From Symbiodinium natans (taxonomy: Eukaryota; Sar; Dinophyceae; Suessiales; Symbiodiniaceae), in the NCBI GenBank assembly GCA_905221605.1, contig CAJNDS010002146.1, positions 558,406 to 593,405 of the forward strand: 35,000 bases of DNA, given 5' to 3'. This document shows positions 1 to 9,585 of this stretch, piece by piece. Each line of letters begins with the position of its first letter. Position 1 is the first letter of the stretch. Under the pieces are notes generated by a model, which searched no databases, was not told where the DNA came from, and was given only the letters and a program-made list of their open reading frames with translations. A program made the translations under genes and the position numbers.

Positions 1-517
1 GGGGTATTGGAGTCTCTGCCTCACAGACGTCTGGGGTGGGATATGTGGGGTGGGATATGGGGGTTTCTGGAGGCCTCTTTGTAGCTGTCTAAGCCCACCC
101 ACAACTCTAAAGCCTGCATCTTGCGTTCGCGCGCTTGAAGCAAAAAGAGGTTTTACTTCTAACATCCCGACCCTGCAGGCAAGGAATTTGCGAGCTCACT
201 TTGGGTTAGGCACTCCAGTGACTCTCTGGAATACTCACACATCTGAATGTGGGCACTGCAGGGAGCGACATACTCTGGGGTTGGGCGCTCAGGGGCTCAG
301 GGACTCTGTGGGGATACTCTGGGCTAGGCCTCTGTGGGGATACTCCGGGTGGGATAAGGGTGATGGGCGAGAAGTGTAGGAGTTTTACAGGTTCCTGGGG
401 AGGGGGTCCGTGCAGGTGATTTCAAATGTAAGCCATCCGAGAATATTCTTACGAGCTCCCGGACCCCGAAATGTCATCCATTGCGCTGCAAGCCATCGAA
501 CATGTCTTTTATCGGGG

Positions 518-638
518 GAGCATGCTTTGGCATGTTCCCCCTTTTACTAACAGTCCTTAACAAGGGATCACAGTACCCCCTATTATAATCCTGTATGAAG
601 GACTGTTAGTATAAGGGGGAACATCCCAGAGCATGCTG
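518..638. mobile_element. MITE-like fold-back element, family B copy 1, with 10-bp target duplication
   Basis: The element proper is 528-628 (101 bp). Its ends are TGGCATGTTCCCCC and the near-reverse complement GGGGGAACATCCCA, and the interior also pairs (CTAACAGTCCTTA against GAAGGACTGTTAG). Flanking direct repeats are GAGCATGCTT (518-527) and GAGCATGCTG (629-638), 9 of 10 identical. There is no coding capacity. A 10-bp duplication suits a Mutator-like transposase, but the superfamily is inference. Confidence 0.8.
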
Positions 639-649
639 CTAAAGAGGAT

Positions 650-762
650 CCTAAACCCTAAACCCTAGACCCTAAACCCTAAACCCTGAACCCTGAACCC
701 TGAACCCTAAACCCTAAACCCTAAATCCTAAACCCTGAACCCTGAACCCTGAACCCTGAGCC
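650..762. repeat. Interstitial telomere-type array (CCCTAAA and CCCTGAA units)
   Basis: About 15 seven-base units in the CCCTAAA orientation, with the variant CCCTGAA forming short homogeneous blocks inside the array. It directly follows family B copy 1. Unique sequence on both sides shows it is not a chromosome end. Confidence 0.85.
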
Positions 763-837
763 CGAGCTAGTCAGCCTCTTCATCCCGGCGCAACTCAGCC
801 TCGGCGAGCTCCAACCTCGCGGCTAGAGGGTGCACAG

Positions 838-937
838 AGTCTTACATTGGGATGTTCCCCCTTGTTATTCTAGGGAGTACTACATAATTCCTATGAACGA
901 CTGCTATTATAAGGGGGGAACATCCCAAGTCTTACAT
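838..937. mobile_element. MITE-like fold-back element, family B copy 2, with perfect 10-bp target duplication
   Basis: The element is 848-927 (80 bp) with inverted ends TGGGATGTTCCCCC and GGGGGAACATCCCA. The flanks AGTCTTACAT (838-847 and 928-937) are identical, which is direct evidence of transposition into this site. The interior is shorter than in the other copies. Confidence 0.85.
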
Positions 938-1315
938 TAACAGCAACAACACCCTGAACCTGAAGGACACTCAGGCAGGGGAACTGTCGACGCACGAAGC
1001 TGCGGGGCAAACCCTGAACCCTAAAACCTAAACCCCGAACCCCTAAACCCTAAACCCCGAACCCCTAAAGACGCAGCGTGGGAGGTGAAAAGCTCCGCAC
1101 CAGCGGCCAGAGCCTAGTGCTTGACCGACGCAGCTTTTGCGGCTGTCTCCAGGGACACCATGACATCAGCCGGCAAGGTGGCGAACCGTTTAGGGTTTAG
1201 GTTTTAGGGTTTAGGGCCTATCGCGGTACAAGCCCTGCGAATGTTCGACACGGTGTCGAACGAGTAGGCCAAGAAAGCGGCCGCATCGAGCCATTTGCAG
1301 CCGGAGGGGCTCAAG

Positions 1316-1459
1316 ATCCCCTACTTGGAGGTTCATGGTACTTACTAACCACTTATAACTGTACTTGTAACCCTACTTACAATACCCCTAAATAATAAGT
1401 AGGGTTACAAGCCCAGTTATAAGGTGTTAGTAAGTACCATGAACCTCCAAGTAGGGGAT
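1316..1459. mobile_element. MITE-like fold-back element, family A copy 1
   Basis: A nearly perfect 144-bp palindrome. The outer arms are ATCCCCTACTTGGAGG and CCTCCAAGTAGGGGAT, and pairing continues inward through GTTCATGGTACTTACTAAC and its complement. The loop is about 15 bases around 1385-1400. No open frame. The best preserved of five family A copies in the window; no direct repeat is evident at its edges. Confidence 0.8.
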
Positions 1460-1580
1460 TTGTAAAACAGGCATCGAACCAGCTAAAGCACGAGAGCCCC
1501 CGAAGGCGGGGAAGCTACAAAGTGACGCCGTGGATGTCTTGGACCGTGGTTTCTTGTTGATTAATGCTCTAATGGTACTT

Positions 1581-1662
1581 AACCCTAAACCCTAAACCCT
1601 AAACCCTAAACCCTAAACCCTAAACCCTAAATCCTAAATCCTAAACCCTAAACACCAGCTCT
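1581..1662. repeat. Interstitial telomere-type array (CCCTAAA)
   Basis: About 11 tandem CCCTAAA units with two CCTAAAT variants near the 3' end, between unique sequences. Confidence 0.85.
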
Positions 1663-2489
1663 GAGGCTGAAGAATAAATACCGCGATAGACCTCAACACC
1701 AACCCACAGACTTCCCAAAACCCAACTACCCTAAAACCTAAACCGTAAACCCTTTAAACCCTTTAAACCATTTAAACCCTTTAAACCCTTTAAACCCTAA
1801 AAACCGTAAAAACCCTAAAAACCCTTAAAACCGTAAAAACCCTAAAAACCCTTAAAACCCTTACAACCCTAAACCCTAACCCCTGTACTTCAAGCCCACA
1901 ATTAACCACCAAGCCCCAAGATCCAAAGCCGCATCGGGACAGTTTAGGGTTTAGGGTTTAGGGTCCCCCCCCCCCCCCCTCCCTCCCCTCTCCCCCTCTG
2001 CTCGCCGCCCTCTCCTGCCACCGGAAAAAATGCAAACCTAAACCCTAAACTCCCAAACTCACTAGCTTCCTCAAAGCCTCTAGACCCCCGAAATCCCCTA
2101 AAAACCCCCCTAGATTCCCTAAATTCCCCAAAGCCCTGAAACCCTACGTCCCTAACCCAAGCAGGGGAGCGGACTTGAGCTCCTCCACTCTCTCCTGCAG
2201 CTCTTGTTAGAAGTCGTTAAAGTTAGGGGTTTAGGGTTTCTTTGCCATTTTTTGTTTGGTGTTTGCTCTTCGGGCTTGGTTGTTTTTGCTTGTTTCTGCT
2301 TGCTTGTTTTGTTTTTGGTTGTGTTTTGTTTGCTTCGTTTGTTTGTTTGTTTGTTTGTTTGTTAGGCTTTCTAGCTTTAAGGTCTTCAAGGTTCAGGGTC
2401 TGGTCTTGGGACAGGTTGAGGTCTGAACGGGTGTACGGAACCTCCGCCCCAAACCCCGCAGCATAGGAGACCTTAGACCCTCAACTGCA

Positions 2490-2556
2490 GGGTTTAGGGT
2501 TTAGGGTTTAGGGTTTAGGGTTTAGGGTTTAGGGTTTAGGGTTTAGGGTTTAGGGT
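2490..2556. repeat. Interstitial telomere-type array (TTTAGGG)
   Basis: About nine perfect tandem TTTAGGG units, opposite in orientation to the arrays at 650-762 and 1581-1662. It decays into GGTTCAGG and TTTTGGG variants on the 3' side. Confidence 0.9.
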
Positions 2557-2924
2557 GAGGGTTCAGGGTTCAGGCTTTAGTGTTTTAGGATTTTGGGTTC
2601 TAGGGTTTTGGGTTTAGGGCGGAGTCCGTCACCTCCCGAACATTCGACCCTGCCCCCTAGATGTCCCTCATGAATCCTGCTCTGTAGACCATGCACAGAG
2701 CAGCGAAACCAAAACGTCCAGGTGTTGCACAAACCCTGACGCCGCATTCCGTTGAAACCTACATGCCCTGAAGCCTATACCTTGCCAAAAAACATCCAAA
2801 AACTCTGTTGGAAAAAAACTAAGCCATGTAAGTACTACAAATCCTCCAACCCCCAACCCCTAAACCCTGAATCCGAAATCCTGAACCTTAAGCCCCAAAC
2901 CCCAAAACCCAACCCCCTTTAAAC

Positions 2925-3115
2925 CCTGAACCCTGAACCCTAAACCCTAAACCCGCAACTCCCTTCAAGCCCTAAACCCTAAACCCTAAACCCCAAACCC
3001 TAAACCCCAAACCCCAAACCCTAAACCCTAAACCCAAACCCCAACCCCCAAACCCTAAACCCCTTTAAACTTTAAACCCTAAACCCTAAAGCCTAAATTC
3101 TAAACCCTAGACCCT
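2925..3115. repeat. Degenerate telomere-type array
   Basis: CCCTAAA units mixed with CCCCAAA, CCCTGAA and CCCTTTAAA variants, interrupted by short unique words. It looks like an ageing or recombined array. Confidence 0.75.
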
Positions 3116-4240
3116 GAAGCGCAAAGCCCGAAGCCAGCCTCGGCCATGAGCCGCGAGAGCGTCGCTGCCTCCAGCTTTTCGGCGAGCACCGCCTAGCGGT
3201 TTAGGGTTACAGTAGGGTTTAGGGTTTAGGGGCTGGGGCTTTTGGGCTGTGAGCTCATCTTAGGGCTTTGAGGCCTCTTAGGGCCTTTTGGGTCCGGGTT
3301 TTTTGGGAGCATTTAGGCCATTAGGGTTGAGCAGAGGGTTTGGGGTTTAAGGCTTGGGGGGGGGGGGGGGGGTTTGAAGCCCATAACCCAACTGACTAAC
3401 CCTACTTTCCGAGTCAAAAGGACTCCCAATTAGGGTTCATAGGATTGATGGGGCAAAAAAGTGCAGGGGTCCTGCCTCAACTCGCAGCAGAGATCGCTAT
3501 GGCGTTTGTTTTAATGTTTCGGGCTTTGGGCTTCGGTTTAGCGGTTCAGCTAGAGCCTGCGTTATATGTTCTGAATCTGGCCAGTCTATTTTTCTGCTGT
3601 AAACCCAAAACCCTACACCCCGGTTAACAAAAGCCCAGGTGCTTGTTTCGCACTTCGAACCTGTAACCCTAAACCTAAACCCAACTTGGCTGCACTCAGG
3701 AGGGTAGCTATAAATTAAACTTTTAGCTGCCTTAATAAGAAACCCAATAAACCCAAAAAAGTCAAGGATCTAAAGTTACAGTAAAGTACCAAGGAGGCTT
3801 TATCTGGGAGTTCAGGGCTTCGAGCGTTGATTGGGGGCCAGTAGTATAGCAGGGTTTGGGGTCTAGGGTCTAGGGGATCCCTGTACTACTATAACAGACT
3901 ATAACCCTTATTCGGGCATGTGAACCACGAACCTCTTAAGTCCGTTTCCTCCTTCAGGGGTTTTAGACCTTCTAGGGCTTAGTAAGTCTACTGAGTATCC
4001 CCTCGAAACCCTGTAGTAATCCCTAAACCCTAAACCCTAAACCCTAAACCCTAAACCCCCTAATCCCCATAACCCAACTGACTAACCCTACTTGCGAAGT
4101 CAAAAGGGCTGCCAAGCATGCATTTCAGGACCGCAGTAGTCCTTCGAGATTAGGGTTTAGGGTTTAGGGTTTAGGGTCACCCACCCACACACACAAAAAA
4201 CAATTTCACCTCAACCCTCGACCTTAAAAACAAAAACAAG

Positions 4241-4320
4241 CCCTAAACCCTAAACCCTAAACCCTAAACCCTAAACCCTAAACCCTAAACCCTAAACCCT
4301 AAACCCTAAACCCTAAACCC
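4241..4320. repeat. Interstitial telomere-type array (CCCTAAA)
   Basis: About 11 perfect CCCTAAA units. A short TTTAGGG array in the opposite orientation lies about 75 bases upstream (4150-4175), giving a head-to-head arrangement. Confidence 0.9.
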
Positions 4321-5253
4321 TCAGCTCAGCAAAGTGCAGCACTTCTTCTTTCTTACTCCCGAAGGTCGATTGTTGTCGTGCCGGAGCCTGTGCAGGGAAC
4401 AGGGGAGGACACTTGAAGTTGATGAATATTAATTGTATCAAGGGAAATAGGTTTCTGTTCTCCTCCCTTTTGAAGGGATCTTTAAAGGAACTCCATTTCT
4501 CAGCCGGTAAACCATTGCGTTAGGGGCTTGGGGCGGGGGTTGAACCCTACACGGTCCAAGCGATTCAAGCAACATCCTTAGTCAGGTCTATCAGTTGTGC
4601 GTGGTTTGCTTGCAAAACTTGAGGCTCCCTCAGCCCTAAGCCCTAGCCCTAAGCCCTAAGGCCGCTGGTAAAGAAAGGAGGCCCCTCACCCAACCCAAGT
4701 GAACCCAAAACCTGCAACTGGAAGCGGTTTCGTCTATTTTGGGGGCCCAACAAGGCCTGATTTGGGTTCTTGGGCAAGTTAGGGTTCGGGCCGAACCCCC
4801 AATGGGCTTTGGCAACTTCAGTTTTAGTGCCTGGGCTCTTGGGGTTCAGGGCTATGGGGGCTTAGAAGCTTTTCAGGTTTCGTGCTCAGGGGGCGACCAC
4901 ACGCAGGGCTTCAGGGTAACCGCCAGGAGGGGCCCTTGCTAGTTCGACACGTAACAAAGATGGGCAGATCCAAAAGCCACGAGAGTGGCATGGCTAAGTG
5001 AGATCTACCTCCGCTTCAGGAACCCAGAGAACCCGCAAACCCCTTAGCTAAGGAATATAGCTCAAACGTTTTGGGTATCCTTAGTCTGAATTAACGTCTC
5101 TTCCTTAACTAAGGGTTTTTTTAAAGAGCTCTCTGGGAAGAAGATTGAACATCACCTGAGGAAAAGATAAGGGAGCTTCACCCTGGCTCTTGCAGAGCGG
5201 GTGCCCCCGCACCCGAAACCCCGAACCCAAACATAGCAGAAGCGATAATTTCT

Positions 5254-5362
5254 TGAGATGTTCCCCCTTATACTAAGGGTCCTTCATGGGGATTACCGGG
5301 ATTACAGTACCCCCCTATTGTAATCATTATTAAGGACTGTTAGCACAAGGGGGAACATCCCA
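5254..5362. mobile_element. MITE-like fold-back element, family B copy 3
   Basis: Inverted ends TGAGATGTTCCCCC and GGGGGAACATCCCA. The interior shares the words ACAGTACCCCC, CTATTGTAATC and AAGGACTGTTAG with copy 1. The flanking ten bases (GATAATTTCT and AGTTAACCCT) do not match, so the target duplication is lost or the edges have been rearranged. Confidence 0.75.
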
Positions 5363-7294
5363 AGTTAACCCTGCTGCGGCCCTCCTAGCCTGGGTCTGCC
5401 GAGGGCAGATTTGCGCGGCCAGGCTCAACGTCAGCAACATCCTCATCATCGTCGATGAGGTCTGCCAAGAGCACATCCACAAAGGGGTGGGGTGGGTAAA
5501 CCCTAAACCCTAAACCCTAAACCCTAAACCCTACACCCTAAACCCCTAGAGTCCTGTGAGGGTGCCATGCAGGGGCCCCTTTTGAATGCGGCACCCCGCT
5601 AGCACAGTAAGGCTGCCGAAAAGGACAAGCCCCTCACACCCTAAACCCTCAAACCGAAACCCTGAGCCCCAAACCCTCAAACCGGAAAGCCCAGCACCCC
5701 TTCATCAAGGAATGTGCCTGAAACGATATAGGGATCCTTATTCTGATTCAAGGTGCATTCCTTAATCAAAGAGTGGTCGAGGGTCTGGGGCGCTTCCGGA
5801 GTCTTAAGTAGACTGTTAGGTTCCGTTTGTGTTCGGCACTTACTGCAGACGTGCCGCCCACAACCAAGGGCGCCGCAGCGCAAGCTGCCACAGCCGGCGC
5901 TGCCGCAGGCAAATCTGGGGTCAGAGCTTGGGGTTTAGGACTTTCTTCGGGAGTCATCGTGTCCTAAATAGACTCCAGAAATCAAGGGGAACCTCCCTGA
6001 ACCCTAATCCCTAAACCCTACGAACCCTAGACCTGTCTTATGAAGCCTAGAGGTGCGTGGTCACACTAAAAGTTCCTGGTATGTGGGTAGTTCTCTAAAG
6101 TAGGGTCTACTGTTTTAGGGGTTGGGTTTGGGGCTTGGGGTTTCGGGCTTCTCTAAATTATATAGGGTTTTTTTGGGCCCCCCATATAATACAGCACATT
6201 ATACAAAGACCCACCACCACCCCCTTCCCCCCAAAAAAAGAAAAGAAAACAAAACAAAAACAGAACTACCCCTTTGCTTGATGTGAGTTAGCCCGGACAC
6301 ATGTGCCTCTGCGGGATGATAGCAGAAGTAGAACCCCCCAAACCCTAAACTCTTAACCCTAAACGCTAACCACAATGACACTATTTGAGTCAGCTATCAA
6401 AGGCTACACGAAGTCGACCTCTTCCGTTTCAGACTGGGCTTCATGTCTCGCAGCTGCTTCATTCCGCTGGGGCTTAGGGTCTGTCACCACCTTACACCGG
6501 GGAGCTTTGCAGTCAGAAGTCGTAGCACCCTACCCGGCGGTACCCCAGACCCTAAGCCCCCCAGTCAGCGCCTGCGGCAGAACTTGCGTCCGGCTTTTGA
6601 AGCCATGTAGACAAAGCACCGCTGGAGCGCCTGCAATGTCCAGACATCTCAGATAAGCCTGTTCCTCAGCCTAAACTCTAGGGACGCTCCCGCCTCTCCT
6701 AGGTCCCCCAAGCAAACGTGTTCTAGGATTTAATTTCCTGACACCCCAAGTACCCACAAGACCGCCCTATATGACCGCCGAGCAACGGGTACATCAACAA
6801 GTGTTCTGGGTCATGTGGAGATGGCGTCTTAGGTTTGGGGAAATTTGGGGAATTAGGACTCGAAGGCTTAGTCACCTGGTGGCTTTTATCAGATTATCAT
6901 GCGTCTGCGTCGCAACCCTAAACCCTAAACCCTAAACCCTGAACCCTGAACCCTAAACCCTAAACCCTAAACCCCCAATCCCCAACCCATCCAGGCCCTT
7001 CCTGTCACTTCGCCAGGTCTCCAGTCCGGCGGCGAAGGCCTGAGAAGAACTCCAGGTTTTTTGTTTTTTTTGTTTAGGGTCTCGGGTCTCGGGGTTTAGG
7101 GTTTAGGGTTTTAGGGTTCCCGGTTTCAGTTTAGATGTCTGCGGATTTTAGGGAGAATCCTCCGGATTGTCGGACTGTTGGTCTAGAGTAATACAGCTGG
7201 AAACAAGCTGAGGGTGCTTTGTGTCCCCTTTCACTTTGAGCAAGAGATGAATCTGAATTGCTGGCTTCCTCTAGATCTGCGACATTCGCGAATC

Positions 7295-7503
7295 TCAAAA
7301 TTCATCATCGTCAAAGTCTTCCTCCTCTTCTCCCTCCCAATCTGAGAAGCTCTCTTCATCTGACATATCAACCATGAGTTCATCTGCAGCTGCAGGGCCA
7401 GATGGGGGCATCAACAGTTTCTCCGAGTCCTCGCTGTCGTACGCGTAACAATGCAAGCCAAAACAACCGTCAAAATCCTTCGCTGACCTAGGAGCCTTCA
7501 TGA
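7295..7503 (-). pseudogene. Host open frame with acidic carboxyl end, interrupted by the viral insertion
   Basis: The minus strand reads open from the insertion site (7503) to a stop at 7295-7297. It gives about 68 residues ending in a strongly acidic tail (DEESFSDWEGEEEE, then mostly Asp to the end). The family is not recognised. An in-frame ATG overlaps the duplicated CATGA. The same frame also runs into the viral terminal repeat, where an ATG at 7562-7564 would make a chimeric 89-residue protein. On the other side of the element the host frame stays open for at least 40 codons on the minus strand (from 27505 towards about 27585), so the virus probably landed inside a host exon. Whether this is a true exon is inference. 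Confidence 0.5.
7499..7503. repeat. Target-site duplication, left copy
   Basis: CATGA immediately before the first base of the left terminal inverted repeat, matching 27501-27505 immediately after the right one. Polintons and relatives typically leave 5-6 bp. Confidence 0.85.
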
Positions 7504-7783
7504 AGTCAGGGAAGGCCTTGCCCAGTTTGGGTAATTGCACCACCGTGGCCCAGATCATAGCCATAATATCCTAAAACACTTTACCATATAGAAAATAAGG
7601 TGCAATTATCCAAAATGGACAAGGTAATGGGTCGCCAGTTTGGGTTATTACATCACCGTGGCCATATAATCATAACTAGCTCATTATCCTTAAAATACTC
7701 TATCTCATCCTATTTATCAGGTGATGTAACATCCTAAACTGGGCAAGGTTAGGTTTATTCAATTTATGGGGCATAGTATGGGG
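7504..7783. repeat. Left terminal inverted repeat
   Basis: Matches the reverse complement of 27217-27500 over its whole length, with roughly a dozen substitutions and small indels concentrated around 7625-7680. Inside it are two successive imperfect palindromes: arms 7516-7541 and 7599-7624, then about 7631-7657 and 7720-7748. Their arms resemble each other (GCCCAGTTTGGGTAATTGCACC and relatives). Each end can therefore fold into two hairpins, which may matter for replication priming or integrase recognition (inference). Confidence 0.92.
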
Positions 7784-7845
7784 CGTTTGGGGTTTTCTTT
7801 CAATAATGATTTAATAATGAAATTAGATTATTATTGGTGTTCTGC

Positions 7846-8115
7846 TTATAACAATTGGCATTCTTTTAAACGTTTCTCCAAATAACTTTTCCTCTGGTTG
7901 ACGTCTTTTATATATTTGTCGTCTGCTGAAGATTTGTTGATTGATTTTTCCATTTCCTTTATCAATGCTTCAACTTTTAATAGCAATGAATATTGATTTT
8001 ATGCAAATTCATTTCTTAAGTTTTCCATTTCTGCTTCAATATGTGAAGTATTTTCTTTGTATATGCTTTTACTCGGGTCTTTTCCGGTCACGATATCATG
8101 CATCGTTTTTAACAT
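7846..8115 (-). pseudogene. Small coiled-coil gene with in-frame premature stop
   Basis: From ATG at 8115 the minus strand reads 38 codons, then TAA at 7999-8001, then 50 more open codons in the same frame to TAA at 7846-7848. Both halves are charged and helix-prone (for example EMENLRNEF before the stop and SYLEKRLKEC after it), so an 89-codon coiled-coil protein split by a nonsense change is the simplest reading. The family is not recognised. It is the first viral gene inside the left terminal repeat. Alternatively only the first 38 codons, or nothing, is expressed. Confidence 0.5.
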
Positions 8116-8194
8116 ATACTCTACTATATATTTTAATCTTTAAAACTTTTGAAACTTTGTATTAATAATATTTTCCCAAGAAAACCCCCTGCAC

Positions 8195-8395
8195 TCATTC
8201 CTTCCCTTTAAGTCTAGATTTCTCATTATTATTTAAACAAGCCCTACATGTTTTATTGTATACCCTCATATAATGCTTACTTACAAACTCATCTACATAT
8301 TTTACTTGTTTACATGCTTTACATTGCATGTACTGTGTTTTACAATCACTACCTGTAGGAAACTCAACAGAAATATTATCATCTAATTCACTCAT
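8195..8395 (-). CDS. Small zinc-ribbon-like protein, 66 aa
   Basis: A short protein with two CxxC pairs, CKAC at about residues 25-28 and CRAC at about 51-54, separated by KQVKYVDEF and a basic stretch. This is the spacing expected of a single treble-clef or zinc-ribbon fold. Small CxxC/CxxC proteins of this type are common in PLVs and large DNA viruses, with roles in nucleic-acid or protein binding rarely tested. It ends in a basic tail. Its ATG lies 18 bases from the end of the next minus-strand gene (8414-8650), so the two may be co-transcribed. Function is inferred from cysteine spacing only. Confidence 0.7.
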   Translation of the reverse strand: MSELDDNISVEFPTGSDCKTQYMQCKACKQVKYVDEFVSKHYMRVYNKTCRACLNNNEKSRLKGKE

Positions 8396-8413
8396 TATTA
8401 TTAGATGATAATA

Positions 8414-8650
8414 TTATGAATAGGTTTTCGTCTCTTCGTTATACTTTATATTGTAATAGTCAAGGGTTGTTTGTTTTGGTTGCAAAATTTCCTTGTTATT
8501 CAGTTTAGTCAAATATGTATTCTTCTTGTTTTCATACGTTGCGTCAACTGGCGTTCTGTTAAAGTTTCTCGTAGACCTTTCATTTAACAATTTCTCAATC
8601 CTCTCCAGTCTCAAGATGACATCTTGCTTGAAGTCAGGTTTATCACCCAT
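8414..8650 (-). CDS. Small viral protein of unknown function, 78 aa
   Basis: A charged, lysine- and asparagine-rich protein without a recognisable domain. Residues about 8-25 (QDVILRLERIEKLLNERS) form a short amphipathic helix that could be an oligomerising coiled coil; the rest looks disordered. Codon use is AT-rich like the other viral genes. The leader upstream of its ATG reads TATATATAAGTATATGG, close to the leader of the virion-type gene at 17299, which suggests the same promoter class. The stop is followed closely by the zinc-ribbon-like gene on the same strand. Confidence 0.65.
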   Translation of the reverse strand: MGDKPDFKQDVILRLERIEKLLNERSTRNFNRTPVDATYENKKNTYLTKLNNKEILQPKQTTLDYYNIKYNEETKTYS

Positions 8651-9025
8651 ATACTTATATATACATTAAGTTTTTAAATAAAAACTTTTATAATAAAACT
8701 TTTATATTAAAATTTTCATAAACTGAATTATGAAAATTCTAAATTCCAAACTAATTAGGGATATATCTTATGTATATCCGAATTATGTAAGTGTTCCAAG
8801 ATACTTCCCTTTCTCTTGCTCACTTACGATGTCTGGGACTTATGCAATCACACGGGAGCAATGGGCACATATTCGGGGTGTTCATCCTGTTTCATTTCTT
8901 TCCGGGGGAAATCAAAAGATGCGAGGAACGAGACTCGCATGGCTGTGCGACGCGTCGGCTGACGCCTCGCGAGGTTTCGCGACTATACAACTGTCAATAT
9001 ATATTAGAAAAATATTTTTTAAATA
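8651..9025. other. Intergenic stretch with a GC-rich hairpin island
   Basis: No persuasive gene. Two overlapping plus-strand frames cross it but show no domain. Within otherwise AT-rich DNA, 8919-8985 is GC-rich and full of short inverted repeats: ATGCGAG with CTCGCAT, and TCGCGA with TCGCGA. A related GC-rich patch sharing the words GACGCGT and CGCGAGG lies at about 24903-24945, near the other end of the viral core. Possible roles are an origin or a remnant of a small insertion; neither can be decided here. Confidence 0.5.
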
Positions 9026-9548
9026 TTAATCCAATAAATTCATGTTGTTTTGTTTTAACTGTGATACATCTTTATCAATTCTTTCTACATCTGTCTCTAA
9101 TTTAAATATCCTTTCTTGATTTTCTTCGGGTGTAGGCTTCCGACCTATTCCAAAACCTGTGTCGCAAATTTCAACACTACCTAACTGACTGTTTTGTTTA
9201 AACACGTCATTACCGTCAGGTGTTGCTCCACGCCCATTTCCAATTCTCCACGAACTCCTATCTTCCACTTGATTAACGACAACGTTACCGTCTTTATCAG
9301 TCGTTGTTTTAGTTTCTTTATGAAAGACTTTTTTACCACATCTGCAAAAATTGCAATTAACACTTCCCTTTTCAATGTTAATTTTTCCTTGTTAGAAATT
9401 TATTTTTCTTTAATTTTAAATATTGCAAAATCCCTTTACATATTTCCAACACCGAGTAGCAACACCTACGATATCTAGGCGTTGTTATTATTATCTGTTC
9501 TATTTCTTCAAGGTTGTCAATGACATCAATGCAATCACCGTAATTCAT
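9026..9548 (-). pseudogene. Cysteine-cluster plus coiled-coil protein, frame shifted at an A/T run
   Basis: From ATG at 9548 the minus strand reads about 55 codons and stops just after an A5 run (T at 9382-9386 on the plus strand). Dropping one base there continues into a long frame that lacks its own ATG nearby and ends at 9026. This frame contains NCNFCRCGKK (a C-x2-C-x-C cluster) and then a charged carboxyl helix with heptad-like spacing (ERIFKLETDVERIDKDVSQL). A GTG at 9266-9268 could start a shorter 80-residue protein. The family is not recognised. It is divergent from the ATPase gene with a 37-base gap. Either a decayed gene or a homopolymer sequencing error. Confidence 0.5.
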
Positions 9549-9585
9549 ATATTATAACATATAATTTTTCTAACTAATATTAATA
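9549..9585. promoter_or_regulatory. Divergent AT-rich promoter region
   Basis: Only 37 bases separate the ATG codons of the Cys-cluster gene (minus) and the ATPase gene (plus). The sequence is almost all A and T with TATTATAACATATAA, so both genes probably start from TATA-like signals inside it. The exact elements are not resolved. Confidence 0.45.

Larger units (their letters stand above)
1..7294. other. Host flank, no convincing gene, rich in telomere-type repeats
   Basis: Over 7 kb of GC-richer host DNA. Scattered short runs of CCCTAAA, TTTAGGG and variants (CCCTGAA, TTTAAACCC, AAAACCGT) are joined by unique stretches. Open frames here are short, low in complexity or built from repeat sequence, and none shows a recognisable domain. 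Three fold-back elements of one family and one of another lie here and are listed separately. Homopolymer tracts include C about 1966-1979 and G about 3355-3373. Spliced host exons could be hidden here, because exon prediction without transcripts is not possible by eye. Confidence 0.6.

Noticed and set aside
2490-4320. Chromosome end
   Set aside because: Arrays occur in both orientations and are followed by unique DNA, so they are interstitial.
6375-6656. Host gene of 93 codons
   Set aside because: No recognisable domain, low-complexity composition and telomere-type words next to it; not separable from chance open frames in GC-rich DNA.
7941-8165. Plus-strand hydrophobic protein of 74 codons
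   Set aside because: It is antisense to the charged coiled-coil frame; a Phe/Leu-rich translation is the expected mirror of Lys/Glu codons.
8730-9105. Two overlapping plus-strand genes in the left viral region
   Set aside because: They cross a GC-rich hairpin patch, have no domain and run antisense into the better supported Cys-cluster gene.
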